Positions 23,808 to 33,301 of a DNA stretch of 44,976 bases are shown here, piece after piece. A program made the position numbers and the translations under genes. Numbering within the stretch: position 1 is the first letter of the stretch; each line of letters opens with the position of its first letter. This DNA comes from JAILEN01 sp036723975. Lineage in GTDB: Bacteria > Bacillota > Clostridia > Lachnospirales > Lachnospiraceae. Where the stretch lies: positions 1 to 44,976 of the forward strand of contig DAIMGJ010000017.1 of NCBI GenBank assembly GCA_036723975.1, written 5' to 3'. A model generated the notes under the pieces. The model was not told the origin of the DNA, made no database searches, and was given only the letters and a program-made list of their open reading frames with translations.

Positions 23808-25055
23808 TTAAAAATTTCCGGTTAACGGATACTTAGCCGTTAATGAAGCAACAATTTCACGGGCTTTTGGAACACCTGCTTCGCCCTCTTTGATCACTGT
23901 TGCGATGGCTTCTGCCACTTCATCGAAGTCCGCTGTGTTTAAACCACGGCTGGTGGCAGCCGGTGTACCGAGACGAATACCGCTGGTAACAAACGGGCTC
24001 TTTGGATCGTTTGGAACCGTATTCTTGTTGGCCGTAATGTGAGCCTGATCCAAAAGTGCCTCAACAGCCTTTCCTGTCAAATCATTTGGCACAAGGTTTA
24101 CAAGCATCAAATGGTTGTCGGTTCCGTCGGATACCAACTTGATATCACGGTTCATAAGGCCCTTTGCCAATGCCTGTGCATTGTCTACGATGTTCTTTGC
24201 ATACTGCTTAAACTCAGGAGAAAGTGCCTCCTTAAAGCAGATTGCCTTTGCAGCAACCACATGTACCAAAGGTCCACCCTGGATTCCCGGGAACAGAGCC
24301 TTATTGAAGTTGTACTTTTCGTTTGCCTCAGCAGTAGAAAGAATCAAACCTCCGCGAGGTCCGCGAAGTGTCTTATGTGTGGTGGTGGTTACGATATCCG
24401 CATAAGGTACCGGAGACATATGATAGCCTGCCGCTACAAGTCCTGCGATATGTGCCATATCTACCATAAACACCGCACCCACTTTATCACAGATTTCTCT
24501 GAAACGCTTAAAGTCGATGGCTCTTGCATAAGCGCTTGCTCCGGCAATAATCATCTTCGGCTTGCTCTCTAAAGCAATACGCTCAACTTCATCATAATCG
24601 ATATAACCTTCGTCGTTTACGCCGTAAGGAACAATATTGAAATACTTTCCGGAGAAGTTAACCGGTGAGCCGTGGGTCAAATGTCCGCCGTGATCCAAGC
24701 TCATACCCATAATGGTATCTCCCGGTTCACATACAGCAAACTGAACCGTCATATTTGCCTGGGCACCGGAGTGTGGCTGAACGTTGGCATACTCAGCACC
24801 GAAGAGTTCTTTTGCTCTTTCGATGGCAAGTTGTTCCGCACGGTCGATGACTTCACATCCACCGTAATAACGCTTTCCCGGATATCCTTCCGCATACTTA
24901 TTGGTAAGAATGCTGCCCATAGCAGACATGACTGCCGGGCTTACCCAGTTTTCGGAAGCAATGAGTTCGATATGGTCGCTTTGTCTTGCATATTCATCGC
25001 AAATCACCTGTGCAATCTCCGGGTCTACGTTTCGAATGTCGTCAATTGAGTACAT
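23808..25055 (-). CDS. glyA: Serine hydroxymethyltransferase
   Basis: A PLP enzyme that converts serine and tetrahydrofolate to glycine and 5,10-methylene-THF, the main one-carbon source. 415 aa is the normal size. Seen: YAEGYPGKRYYGGCE near 54-68, DHGGHLTHG near 120, DMAHIAGL near 199, and the PLP lysine in TTTHKTLRGPRGG (about Lys230). AAAAGGAG precedes the ATG. It lies between serS and secDF with a 43-nt gap upstream, so it may be cotranscribed with both. Confidence 0.97.
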   Translation of the reverse strand: MYSIDDIRNVDPEIAQVICDEYARQSDHIELIASENWVSPAVMSAMGSILTNKYAEGYPGKRYYGGCEVIDRAEQLAIERAKELFGAEYANVQPHSGAQANMTVQFAVCEPGDTIMGMSLDHGGHLTHGSPVNFSGKYFNIVPYGVNDEGYIDYDEVERIALESKPKMIIAGASAYARAIDFKRFREICDKVGAVFMVDMAHIAGLVAAGYHMSPVPYADIVTTTTHKTLRGPRGGLILSTAEANEKYNFNKALFPGIQGGPLVHVVAAKAICFKEALSPEFKQYAKNIVDNAQALAKGLMNRDIKLVSDGTDNHLMLVNLVPNDLTGKAVEALLDQAHITANKNTVPNDPKSPFVTSGIRLGTPAATSRGLNTADFDEVAEAIATVIKEGEAGVPKAREIVASLTAKYPLTGNF

Positions 25056-25098
25056 CTTTTTTCTCCTTTTCCTTATATTATGTTGAACAGTTTTTGGA

Positions 25099-27438
25099 TT
25101 AAACGATTAATCCTTCGTTTTCTTTGGTTGCTCTTTCTGCTTTCTTTTTCTTTGGCTTGTTGGATTCATCCACTACTTTTTTGGAATGAATTCTCATTAA
25201 GTACCAAAGCTCTGTTGCAAGGCAAACAGATGAGTAGGTACCTGTGATTACACCTACCAAAAGAGGAAGTGCAAATTCACGGATGCTTGAAGTACCTAAA
25301 ATAAGAAGCATAAGAACCGTAATCGCTGTTGTGATTGAAGTAGAAATAGAACGAGACAATGTCTGTGTAATACTTACGTTTGCTACTTCTGTCAAAGATT
25401 CTTTTGTCTTCTTTGTAACGTTAGCCAAATTCTCACGAATTCTATCGAAGATAACGATGGTATCGTTTACGGAATAACCGATTACGGTAAGCATACATGC
25501 AATAAACGGACTGCCAACGGAAATACGTGCAACCGCATAAAGTGCAAGTACAACCAATACGTCGTGGATCAATGCGATAACTGCTGCTCCACCGAAACGT
25601 AAATCCTTGAATCGGATCCAGATGTATAACAAAATGAGAAGCGCTGCAACAATTACTGCAATAAGAGACTGACGACGCATTTCTCCACCGATGGTAGAAG
25701 AAATATTCTCAGAAGAAATATTCTCTTCCTTTACGCCAAAGTTTTCTTCGAACATCTCGTTTAATGCTTCACGCTCTTCAAGATTTAAGGTACGTGTTTT
25801 AAAGATTACGCCGGTACCGTCATCCACCTTCTGTGTCTGAATATCGTTGTCTTTTGTAATCTTTGATACAAGCGGAACAATCTCAGAATCGATTTCGGCA
25901 ATTGTATACTCCTTGTCGAAGGAAACGGTTGTTGATGTACCGCCTAAAAACTCAAGGCTGTAGTTTAATGCGTTTCCTTTTACACCGTGAATCAACATGC
26001 TACCAACACCGGTTAAGATAATTACCAATGAAAGGGCAAAGAATATAACCTTCTTCCCCATGAAATCCATGGTCTTAACTTTCTTTGCTTTTCCGTAGAA
26101 CTTCTCGGAACGAATGCCCACCGCATACAAGCTCTTTATAATCCAACGTGTAATTACAAGTGCTGTAAACATGGATAAAAGTACACCGATGGCAAGAGTT
26201 ACGGCAAATCCCTTAACAGTACCGCTTCCCAATACGCCAAGTACGGCAGCAACAATAAGTGTTGTAATATTTCCGTCAAGGATTGCGGAAAGAGCTTTCT
26301 TAAATCCGGTATCAATTGCAGAAGATACATCTTTTCCGGTAGCAATTTCTTCACGAATACGAGCAAAGATAATAACGTTTGCGTCTACTGCCATACCGAT
26401 GGAAAGGATAATACCTGCGATACCCGGTAATGTAAGGGTAATATCATAAAGATATAAAATAGAAATCATGATTCCTGAGTAAATTGCAAGTGCCAAAGAT
26501 GCTGCAACACCCGGAACCAAATACATTACAATCATGAATACCATTACGATTGCAAGTCCGATTATACCGGCCTTTAAGGAAGTAGAAAGTGCATCACTAC
26601 CTAAAGTAGCACCTACAACTCTGGACTCTAACTCAGTCAAAGTTACGTTTAATCCACCGATACGAATATAAGAAGCAAGGCTCTGTGCTGCTTCAAATGA
26701 TTCCATACCGTTGATAACGCAGTTTCCGTCGGTAATTGCTGCCTGTACGGTAGGTACGGAAACAAACTGATTATCATAATAAATACCGATGGACTCACCG
26801 TTTGCATATGCTTTTGTGGTTGCTTCAGCAAAAGCTTTTGTTCCGGATTCATTTAACGAAATGGATACCACCGGATTCTGTGCGTTGGTGGTCTGATCTG
26901 TTTCGTAAGTAGCCTGAGCTGCTGCAACATCAGAACCGGTCAACACGATATCTCCGGATGCTTCCAAATCTTCAATTTCATAATTTAATACGTAGTTTCC
27001 TACAGAAGAGTCATAACTGTAGTTCTGCTCACCTGCATCGTTGGTCTGACGGATAAAATATAAGTTACCCGGAGAACCCAACTGTTCCAAAAGTGCATTG
27101 GCATCTTTTACACCCGGTACCTCAACAGTAATACGGTCATTTCCTACAATATATACAGATGCCTCTGTTGTGGAGTTTTCTCCCAAATCGGAATCCACAC
27201 GCTGCTGTAACTTATAACGTGTATCCTCCAAATCCTCTGCTGAAAAATCTCCCTGTGCTTCGTAGGTAACACTGACACCACCGGCAAGATCCAAGCCGAG
27301 CTTTAAGCTGTCATCTCCTCCCTTGTTCGTAGCACCAATAATGGTTGCGGCATAGTATCCAAGTCCGGCAATAATGCCAACTACAAGGATCAGGCTTAAA
27401 AAGCCTTGCCACTTCTTCATACGTTTCATTTCCTTCAT
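25099..27438 (-). CDS. secDF: Protein translocase subunit SecDF (fused)
   Basis: A proton-driven membrane component that assists SecYEG-mediated export. 779 aa with twelve predicted TM segments: the SecD half (1 to about 450) has the P1 head between TM1 and TM2 with the LGLDLAGGVSV start motif and TM4 GxxxGxAVDANVIIFARIREE; the SecF half (about 455-750) has the LEFLGGTS motif and SVNDTIVIFDRIRENL. A Lys-rich C-terminal tail follows. The fused form replaces separate secD and secF. It sits 43 nt downstream of scfB, in the scf cluster. Confidence 0.95.
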   Translation of the reverse strand: MKEMKRMKKWQGFLSLILVVGIIAGLGYYAATIIGATNKGGDDSLKLGLDLAGGVSVTYEAQGDFSAEDLEDTRYKLQQRVDSDLGENSTTEASVYIVGNDRITVEVPGVKDANALLEQLGSPGNLYFIRQTNDAGEQNYSYDSSVGNYVLNYEIEDLEASGDIVLTGSDVAAAQATYETDQTTNAQNPVVSISLNESGTKAFAEATTKAYANGESIGIYYDNQFVSVPTVQAAITDGNCVINGMESFEAAQSLASYIRIGGLNVTLTELESRVVGATLGSDALSTSLKAGIIGLAIVMVFMIVMYLVPGVAASLALAIYSGIMISILYLYDITLTLPGIAGIILSIGMAVDANVIIFARIREEIATGKDVSSAIDTGFKKALSAILDGNITTLIVAAVLGVLGSGTVKGFAVTLAIGVLLSMFTALVITRWIIKSLYAVGIRSEKFYGKAKKVKTMDFMGKKVIFFALSLVIILTGVGSMLIHGVKGNALNYSLEFLGGTSTTVSFDKEYTIAEIDSEIVPLVSKITKDNDIQTQKVDDGTGVIFKTRTLNLEEREALNEMFEENFGVKEENISSENISSTIGGEMRRQSLIAVIVAALLILLYIWIRFKDLRFGGAAVIALIHDVLVVLALYAVARISVGSPFIACMLTVIGYSVNDTIVIFDRIRENLANVTKKTKESLTEVANVSITQTLSRSISTSITTAITVLMLLILGTSSIREFALPLLVGVITGTYSSVCLATELWYLMRIHSKKVVDESNKPKKKKAERATKENEGLIV

Positions 27439-27481
27439 AACTCCTTATCTCTTTTTTTATGGAAAATAAAAAATTTAGTGA

Positions 27482-28849
27482 TTAGTCCTCTGCTGTTGCT
27501 GCTTTTATCATAATGGCACATTCCACACGTTTCTTTTGAAGTTCGCATCCCACATGATAATTTCCGCGGATATTGCCATCGAAATGATATGCATTTGCTG
27601 CACATCCGCCGCTGCAGTAATATTTCGCAAAGCAGTTTCTACATTCGGGTTTGGAATATACATTGCATCCCTTAAACTCGGTTTGAAGTTCTGTATTTTC
27701 AATTCCCTTCCAAACATCCCCCATCTTAAATCCATCGTTTCCGACAAACTGATGACATGGGTAAAGTTCTCCGGAAGGAGTAACTGCCAAATATTCGGTT
27801 CCGGAACCGCATCCGCTTAAGCGCTTGTAGACGCAAGGGCCGCCTTCCAGATCAATCATAAAATGGAAGAAATTAAATTCTTTGTCCGTGCCGTGACGGG
27901 CAACCATTTCCTTCGCCAAAAGATCGTATTCTTCAAAAAGCTTCGGCAAATCTTCTTCCAGCAGGGCATAGGATTCATCCTCCGGTGCCACAACCGGCTC
28001 CACGGAAATCTGTTTAAATCCCAAATCAGCCAAATGCAAAACATCCTTTGAAAAATCCAGATTGTTTCTGGTAAAGGTTCCTCTTGCATAGTATTTATTC
28101 TGTCCACGGCTCTCCGCAAACTTTATAAACTTTGGAGTAACGATGTCGTAGCTTCCGTCTCCTCTTTGGAACGGGCGCATCTTATCGTGAACTTCCTTTC
28201 GTCCGTCGATACTTAAAACCACGTTATCCATCTCTTTGTTGGCAAACTCCATGACCTCGTCGTTTAAAAGTACGCCGTTTGTGGTAAGGGTAAAACGGAA
28301 GTGCTTGTCATGGGTCTTTTCCAACTCACGACCATATGCCACCAAATCCTTTACTACCTGAAAGTTAAGAAGGGGTTCCCCACCGAAAAAGTCTACTTCC
28401 AAGTTTTTACGGCTTCCGGAATTTGCTACCAAAAAGTCAAGTGCCTGCTTGCCAACTTCATAAGGCATCAGTTCTGCTTTTTTACCGTGATAAAGTCCTT
28501 CCTCCGCAAAGCAATATTTGCAGGAAAGATTACAATCATGGGCAATATGTAAGCAAAGTGCCTTTACAACTGTGGCACGCTTGGTATAGTCAATAACCCG
28601 GTCCTCGTAGACATCCTTGGTAAAGAGTTCTTCCGCATCCTCTAAGGCCTTTACCTCATCGTAAGCCTCCTCGATTTCGGATGCATCCACCGAGTCATAT
28701 TTTTTCCCTATTTTTTCAACAATCCCCTTTTTGTCTAAGGATTCATAGTCAGCGATAATATCATACGTGATGTCATCCACTACATGAATGGCACCGCTGT
28801 TTACGTCAAGAACAATATTGAATCCATTGTTTTTATACTGATGTATCAA
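27482..28849 (-). CDS. scfB: Radical SAM maturase of the SCIFF peptide
   Basis: 455 aa. Forms thioether cross-links in the six-cysteine peptide encoded by scfA. Seen: an N-terminal peptide-recognition (RRE-like) region; the radical SAM site CNLSCKYC (about 107-114); FFGGEPLLNF (about 160-169); and a C-terminal SPASM domain with CGSG, YPCHQF, CRNCFAKYYCSGGC and a final Cys, holding two auxiliary 4Fe-4S clusters. The start is a TTG (28849), giving an N terminus MIHQYKNNGFNIVLDV that matches the family. A hairpin separates it from scfA. Confidence 0.93.
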   Translation of the reverse strand: MIHQYKNNGFNIVLDVNSGAIHVVDDITYDIIADYESLDKKGIVEKIGKKYDSVDASEIEEAYDEVKALEDAEELFTKDVYEDRVIDYTKRATVVKALCLHIAHDCNLSCKYCFAEEGLYHGKKAELMPYEVGKQALDFLVANSGSRKNLEVDFFGGEPLLNFQVVKDLVAYGRELEKTHDKHFRFTLTTNGVLLNDEVMEFANKEMDNVVLSIDGRKEVHDKMRPFQRGDGSYDIVTPKFIKFAESRGQNKYYARGTFTRNNLDFSKDVLHLADLGFKQISVEPVVAPEDESYALLEEDLPKLFEEYDLLAKEMVARHGTDKEFNFFHFMIDLEGGPCVYKRLSGCGSGTEYLAVTPSGELYPCHQFVGNDGFKMGDVWKGIENTELQTEFKGCNVYSKPECRNCFAKYYCSGGCAANAYHFDGNIRGNYHVGCELQKKRVECAIMIKAATAED

Positions 28850-28894
28850 AGCAATAAATTCCTTTCTAAAAAATCTCTAAAAAAACGCACAAAC

Positions 28895-28921
28895 GACCGA
28901 GCCTTAAACTAAAGCTCGGTC
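28895..28921 (-). terminator. Hairpin between scfA and scfB (probable attenuator)
   Basis: GACCGAGC/GCTCGGTC, an 8-bp perfect stem with an 11-nt loop; the minus strand continues GTTTGTGCGTTTTTTT. Partial termination here would give more scfA precursor message than scfB message, a usual layout for RiPP operons. Confidence 0.6.
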
Positions 28922-28948
28922 AGATAATGCAATATCTTTTACAATATA

Positions 28949-29092
28949 CTATTTGTTGTTTTCACAGCTCTGGTTTCCAACGGTACAGCTGGTCTTGCAA
29001 GCTGACTGGCAAGAAGTCTGGCATTCACCGCATCCACCTTTTTTAACAGTATTCTGTAATCTCTTTGTATTTAATGTCTTAATATGTTTCAT
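28949..29092 (-). CDS. scfA: SCIFF ribosomally made precursor peptide
   Basis: 47 aa, the 'six cysteines in forty-five residues' peptide. The leader MKHIKTLNTKRLQNTVKKGG is followed by a core with Cys at 21, 24, 28, 32, 36 and 43. ScfB links these cysteines to nearby residues (Thr in characterised members). The start is at 29092, because AGGAGG lies 8 nt upstream; an upstream in-frame ATG (29140) has no such site. It has its own strong promoter and is followed by an attenuator hairpin, then scfB. The biological role of the mature peptide is unknown. Confidence 0.93.
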   Translation of the reverse strand: MKHIKTLNTKRLQNTVKKGGCGECQTSCQSACKTSCTVGNQSCENNK

Positions 29093-29128
29093 AAGAATTA
29101 CCTCCTGAGGTTTTGTTATAACGGAAGC

Positions 29129-29157
29129 ATTATAACACACCCGGCCTTATGAAACAA
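29129..29157 (-). promoter_or_regulatory. Strong promoter of scfA
   Basis: TTGTTT (29152-29157), exactly 17 bp, TATAAT (29129-29134) on the minus strand. It overlaps the stop codon of the upstream kinase gene (29147), so the scf unit is transcribed separately from the kinases. Confidence 0.75.
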
Positions 29158-31036
29158 TAAATTTATTTACCTCTTCAATGAGTTTTTCTTCCTTGATAGG
29201 TTTGCCCACATATCCGTCAAATCCCTTTTCCAAATATGCTTTTTTATCTGATTCGGAAGAGTTTGCAGTCATAATGATAAACGGTGTATCCTTATTGACC
29301 CCACCGCCCCGACGGATACGCATAAGAATCGTAGGTCCGGTTAATCGCGGCATCATATCATCCAGAAAGATTAAATCAAACTTTTCCCTTTGAATCATGG
29401 TAAAGGCGCGAACACTGTCCAGTTCCGTAACAATCTCTGCTCCGGATACTTCCAAAAAGGCTTCCGCCACTTTAATGTTCATCTCGTTATCATCCACCAC
29501 CAAAAAGCGTTTCTTTTCCGCGGGCTTCATTGTCTGTGTCATAGGATTATATGCGCCGTGTTCCTCGCGATACTCCGATATAGATTCAGACTCTTCGATA
29601 AATTGGTCGAGTTCCACCGTAAAGGTACTTCCGCAACCATATTCACTGCTTACAGATATGGTTCCGTTTAAGAAATTCATAATCTTTTTGCAAAGGGAAA
29701 GTCCTAAACCGGTTCCTTCAATGCTGCGGTTTTGTTCCATATCCACACGGCCGAAATTGGAGAAAATCTTGTCCATATCCTCTTCTTTTATGCCTATTCC
29801 GGAATCATATACTTTAAATACCAAATGCATAATATCGCCATGAATCCCGCCATTCACTGTAAATCTCACAAATCCGTGTCTCGTGAATTTGATGCCGTTA
29901 TCCAAAACATTCTTTAAAACTTGAGCCAAGTGTTCTTTATCTCCCAACAAGTGATTCGGAAGATTCTCATCCACTTCCAACTTAAAATCAATATGTTTCT
30001 TTGCAGCCTTTTTTTCAGCATCAAAAGCAAGTTCATCAATCAGTTCCGACAAGTGATAAGAATCGTTTTGAATCTCCATCTTTCCGGCCTCAATTTTGGA
30101 AATATCCAAAACATCATTGATAATAGTAATCAGTGTATCACCGGAACGCTTCATATCTTTGGCATAGGCCAAAACGTTTTTCTCTTTGGAATCTTTCAAA
30201 ATCAAATCATTGATACCCAAGATTGCGTTCATAGGAGTACGGATTTCATGGGACATATTTGCAATAAATGCAGATTTTGCCCGATTGGCGGATGCAGCTA
30301 TTTCCTGGGCCTCCTCCAATTTTGCTTTTGCCGACATACGGCCCAGATAATCGCTGGTTTCAAGCGCAAGATAAAGAATAAACAACCCATAAGAAGCAAA
30401 CAATCCCGTAACCTTCAACTGTCCGTTAAGTGCGGGCTGAATGGTTGCTCCCACAAAAATCATCACAATGGTACTTAACAATCCGACTCGTTCTCGATGG
30501 ATTAACTGTTTAAAATAGGTGCAGTACAAATACAATGCTGTAGAACCAAACAGAATGGATGGAAAATATCCGACGATTCCGTAGAGAGGTCCTCTGATGT
30601 AGCCTTCTTCCATTCCTAAATACGTAAACAGCCACTCTGTTTTGGGATTTACAAAAATCACTCCGGTGGCAATCACAATAACAAGGATATACAGCTGTCG
30701 TAACCAGGGAATGGTTTTATAGCCCGTATAGTTTTCCATATACAGAACAAAAGAAAATAGTGCCACATCTCCCCAGAAAAACTGTAATGAATCCACAAGC
30801 AAAGCCAAGTATCTTCCCACTCCTGCCTCCGGCAGGTTAAACATCGCAAGGGGCGTCAGAACCTCATTAATCGTCCAAAACAACACACAGTAAGCCATAA
30901 TCCGAAACAGTTTTGTGGTTTTTTCACCTTTTTCCCAGGTTTTCATGTGCATGAATGCAATCACAACCAAATCAAAGAAAACGGCAGAAATCTCATATGA
31001 AATTTTCACATACCTTGTTAAAAACTCCTGAATCAT
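29147..31036 (-). CDS. Hybrid sensor histidine kinase with REC domain, no HPt
   Basis: 629 aa. Residues 1-225 hold about seven TM segments similar in layout to the two other kinases here. HisKA His263 (SHEIRTP); N box NVLDNGIKF (376-384); DSGIG (411-415); GTGLG (441-445); REC with DD (515-516) and Asp559. It ends right after the REC, so it lacks the HPt of its neighbours. The start overlaps the upstream kinase stop by 4 nt (ATGA), so the two are translationally coupled; the neighbour's HPt may serve both. Confidence 0.9.
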   Translation of the reverse strand: MIQEFLTRYVKISYEISAVFFDLVVIAFMHMKTWEKGEKTTKLFRIMAYCVLFWTINEVLTPLAMFNLPEAGVGRYLALLVDSLQFFWGDVALFSFVLYMENYTGYKTIPWLRQLYILVIVIATGVIFVNPKTEWLFTYLGMEEGYIRGPLYGIVGYFPSILFGSTALYLYCTYFKQLIHRERVGLLSTIVMIFVGATIQPALNGQLKVTGLFASYGLFILYLALETSDYLGRMSAKAKLEEAQEIAASANRAKSAFIANMSHEIRTPMNAILGINDLILKDSKEKNVLAYAKDMKRSGDTLITIINDVLDISKIEAGKMEIQNDSYHLSELIDELAFDAEKKAAKKHIDFKLEVDENLPNHLLGDKEHLAQVLKNVLDNGIKFTRHGFVRFTVNGGIHGDIMHLVFKVYDSGIGIKEEDMDKIFSNFGRVDMEQNRSIEGTGLGLSLCKKIMNFLNGTISVSSEYGCGSTFTVELDQFIEESESISEYREEHGAYNPMTQTMKPAEKKRFLVVDDNEMNIKVAEAFLEVSGAEIVTELDSVRAFTMIQREKFDLIFLDDMMPRLTGPTILMRIRRGGGVNKDTPFIIMTANSSESDKKAYLEKGFDGYVGKPIKEEKLIEEVNKFIVS

Positions 31037-33273
31037 ATCGCTCTCTTTTCTGCTTCCTCAGCAACCTCTTTGTACAGACGTATCAGTGCAGGCGTCTTTT
31101 CCGACAGTATGGATTCTTCTTTCAAAGAACCCTCTTTATCAAACAACTGCTTTCCAACAGACTCGAGTTCCTTTGCCATATCACCCAATTCCGAAGCTCC
31201 AATGGTATTGGCGTTCGACTTCAATGCATGTAGAAAAATCACGTAGTCCCTCCATTTCCTTTCTTTCAACGCACTTTCAATATGATGGATTTTATCGTTT
31301 GCAGAAGAAGCAAACGTCTTTAGCACTTCCTGATACAGATTTTCATCTGCAAAATTGTCCATAGCTTTGTTTTTGTCTATATATCCGACCGCTTCCGGAA
31401 GGAACTTCTTTAACACTTCTTTCAGCCGCTTTAGCTCAATCGGTTTACAGATATAATCATCAAATCCCATGGCCAAATATTTTTCCTCCGAGCTGGCCAG
31501 TGCATCGGCAGTCACCACAATAAACGGAGTATCGTAATTCATGTGATTCGGGTTGGATTTTACTTCGTACAAAACCGTTTCTCCATCCACCGGCATAAAG
31601 GCATCCGTAAGAACGATATCAAACTTTTTCTTCTTAAGAATCGCCAAAGCCTCTGCTCCTCCCGGCGCAGAAACAATCTTTGCTCTTGTACTGCTAAGCA
31701 ATCCCTCCAAAACTTTTAGATTCATTTCATTGTCATCCACAATCAATATGGTTCTGGACCATACATCAAAGGATGTATCTTCCTCTACCACTTTCTCCGC
31801 AGATTCCAAGCGGCGATGTTGATAAGTAACGGACGAATCGTAAATCTTTTGTGTAAGTCCAATGTAGGTCTGGGTGCCCATTCCGTAATTACTGTGAATA
31901 CGAATTTCGCCCCCCATCATATCCAAAATCTTTTTCACGATGGATAGGCCGATTCCGGTTCCCTCGATCTTTTTATTCTTCTCCGAATCCACCCGTTTAA
32001 AAGAATCAAACAGATTTTCCAAATCCTTTGGCTGAATACCGACTCCGGTATCCGTAATCTGCATCATCATATTCAGTTTGTTGTCGACCGCTTCCCCACG
32101 AACTGCCAGAATAACGACGCCTCGTTCCGTGTATTTTACGGAATTGTTTAACACATTGATGATGACCTGCTGAAGCTTTGTGGCATCTCCCACCAAATAC
32201 TCCGGCAAGCTGTCCTGGATATCTAAAATAAAGTTCAACCCTTTGTTGTTTGCGCGGGATGAAATAATAATATCAATGTCACCGATCAAATCCGCAAAGT
32301 GATATGGTTGCTCCAAAAGTTCCATATCACCGGTCTCGATTTTGGAAATATCCAATACATCGTTTACAACTGAAAGCAAAGCATTTCCTGCAGACTTCAT
32401 GTCTCTGGCGTAGTTCAGGGTTTTCTCGTCCGAGCTTTCCCTTAAAATCATCTCATTTAATCCCAAATACGCATTCAACGGTGTACGGATTTCATGGGAC
32501 ATATTCGCAAGGAATACGCTTTTTTCTTCATTTGCGATTTGTGCTTCTTTTTTTGCTTTTTCCAAAGATTCATTCGCTTCCACAAGAAGCTGATAATCCT
32601 CTGTCTCCACCGTAAGATAAAGAATAAAAAGAGCCAAGGATACAAACACTCCGGTCACAGTCACCTGGCCGTTAATCAAAGGTTGTACTATCACACCGCT
32701 GATTATCACAAGGATAACAATAAACAAGGATCTCCGATATCGATAACTCAGTCTTCTGGCATTGATAACATAAGAAATAACACTAAGAAGATATACAAAA
32801 ATAGGAACCAGATTTCCCACAGGGTAAAACAAAGGCCCGTGGACATACTTTCCCTGTTCAAAATGGTACAAAGAGATACACCCGTTATAGAGATTGACCA
32901 ATAAACAAATAGCATAAATAGCAAAAATCACCAGATTGAGATTTCGCCACCACCTCTTCAACGGAAGTTTAAATATGAAAAGAAAATAGAAATACGCACC
33001 GTAAGCAAACACAATGATTGCCAAATAATTAAGCATATTTAAGCTGTTAATCAGATAGAAATTAACCGCAGTCGCAGGATTATCCAACATCCAGTTTTGC
33101 AGCACGTCCGTAAGCGTAATCACAATTCCGCATATAACAAGATAGCGGAAGGATTCAATTTCCCTCTGCTCACGTTTTGACTGAATTGATACAAACAGAT
33201 ACAAAATCAAATCAAATACTATGACCGGAGCCTGAACATGTGCCTCCGGATGTCGTAGTATAAATTCCAACAT
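31033..33273 (-). CDS. Hybrid sensor histidine kinase with REC and HPt domains
   Basis: 746 aa. About seven N-terminal TM segments; HisKA His260; N box NVLNNSVKY (373-381); DTGVG (408-412); GTGIG (438-442); REC with DD (513-514), Asp557 and Lys610; C-terminal HPt with His682 in LHALKSNANTIGA. GGGGAG lies before the ATG. First gene of a two-kinase operon, beginning 28 nt after the trigger-factor-like lipoprotein gene, with which it may be cotranscribed. Its sensor region has no recognised ligand domain. Confidence 0.9.
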   Translation of the reverse strand: MLEFILRHPEAHVQAPVIVFDLILYLFVSIQSKREQREIESFRYLVICGIVITLTDVLQNWMLDNPATAVNFYLINSLNMLNYLAIIVFAYGAYFYFLFIFKLPLKRWWRNLNLVIFAIYAICLLVNLYNGCISLYHFEQGKYVHGPLFYPVGNLVPIFVYLLSVISYVINARRLSYRYRRSLFIVILVIISGVIVQPLINGQVTVTGVFVSLALFILYLTVETEDYQLLVEANESLEKAKKEAQIANEEKSVFLANMSHEIRTPLNAYLGLNEMILRESSDEKTLNYARDMKSAGNALLSVVNDVLDISKIETGDMELLEQPYHFADLIGDIDIIISSRANNKGLNFILDIQDSLPEYLVGDATKLQQVIINVLNNSVKYTERGVVILAVRGEAVDNKLNMMMQITDTGVGIQPKDLENLFDSFKRVDSEKNKKIEGTGIGLSIVKKILDMMGGEIRIHSNYGMGTQTYIGLTQKIYDSSVTYQHRRLESAEKVVEEDTSFDVWSRTILIVDDNEMNLKVLEGLLSSTRAKIVSAPGGAEALAILKKKKFDIVLTDAFMPVDGETVLYEVKSNPNHMNYDTPFIVVTADALASSEEKYLAMGFDDYICKPIELKRLKEVLKKFLPEAVGYIDKNKAMDNFADENLYQEVLKTFASSANDKIHHIESALKERKWRDYVIFLHALKSNANTIGASELGDMAKELESVGKQLFDKEGSLKEESILSEKTPALIRLYKEVAEEAEKRAI

Positions 33274-33301
33274 TTTTCACAACTCTCCCCTAAAAAATGT
33301 T

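Noticed and set aside
22452..23860. T-box leader for serS or glyA
   Set aside because: Only 47 nt separate glyA and serS, with a small hairpin and no specifier or T-box sequence; the serS 3' side holds just the shared terminator.
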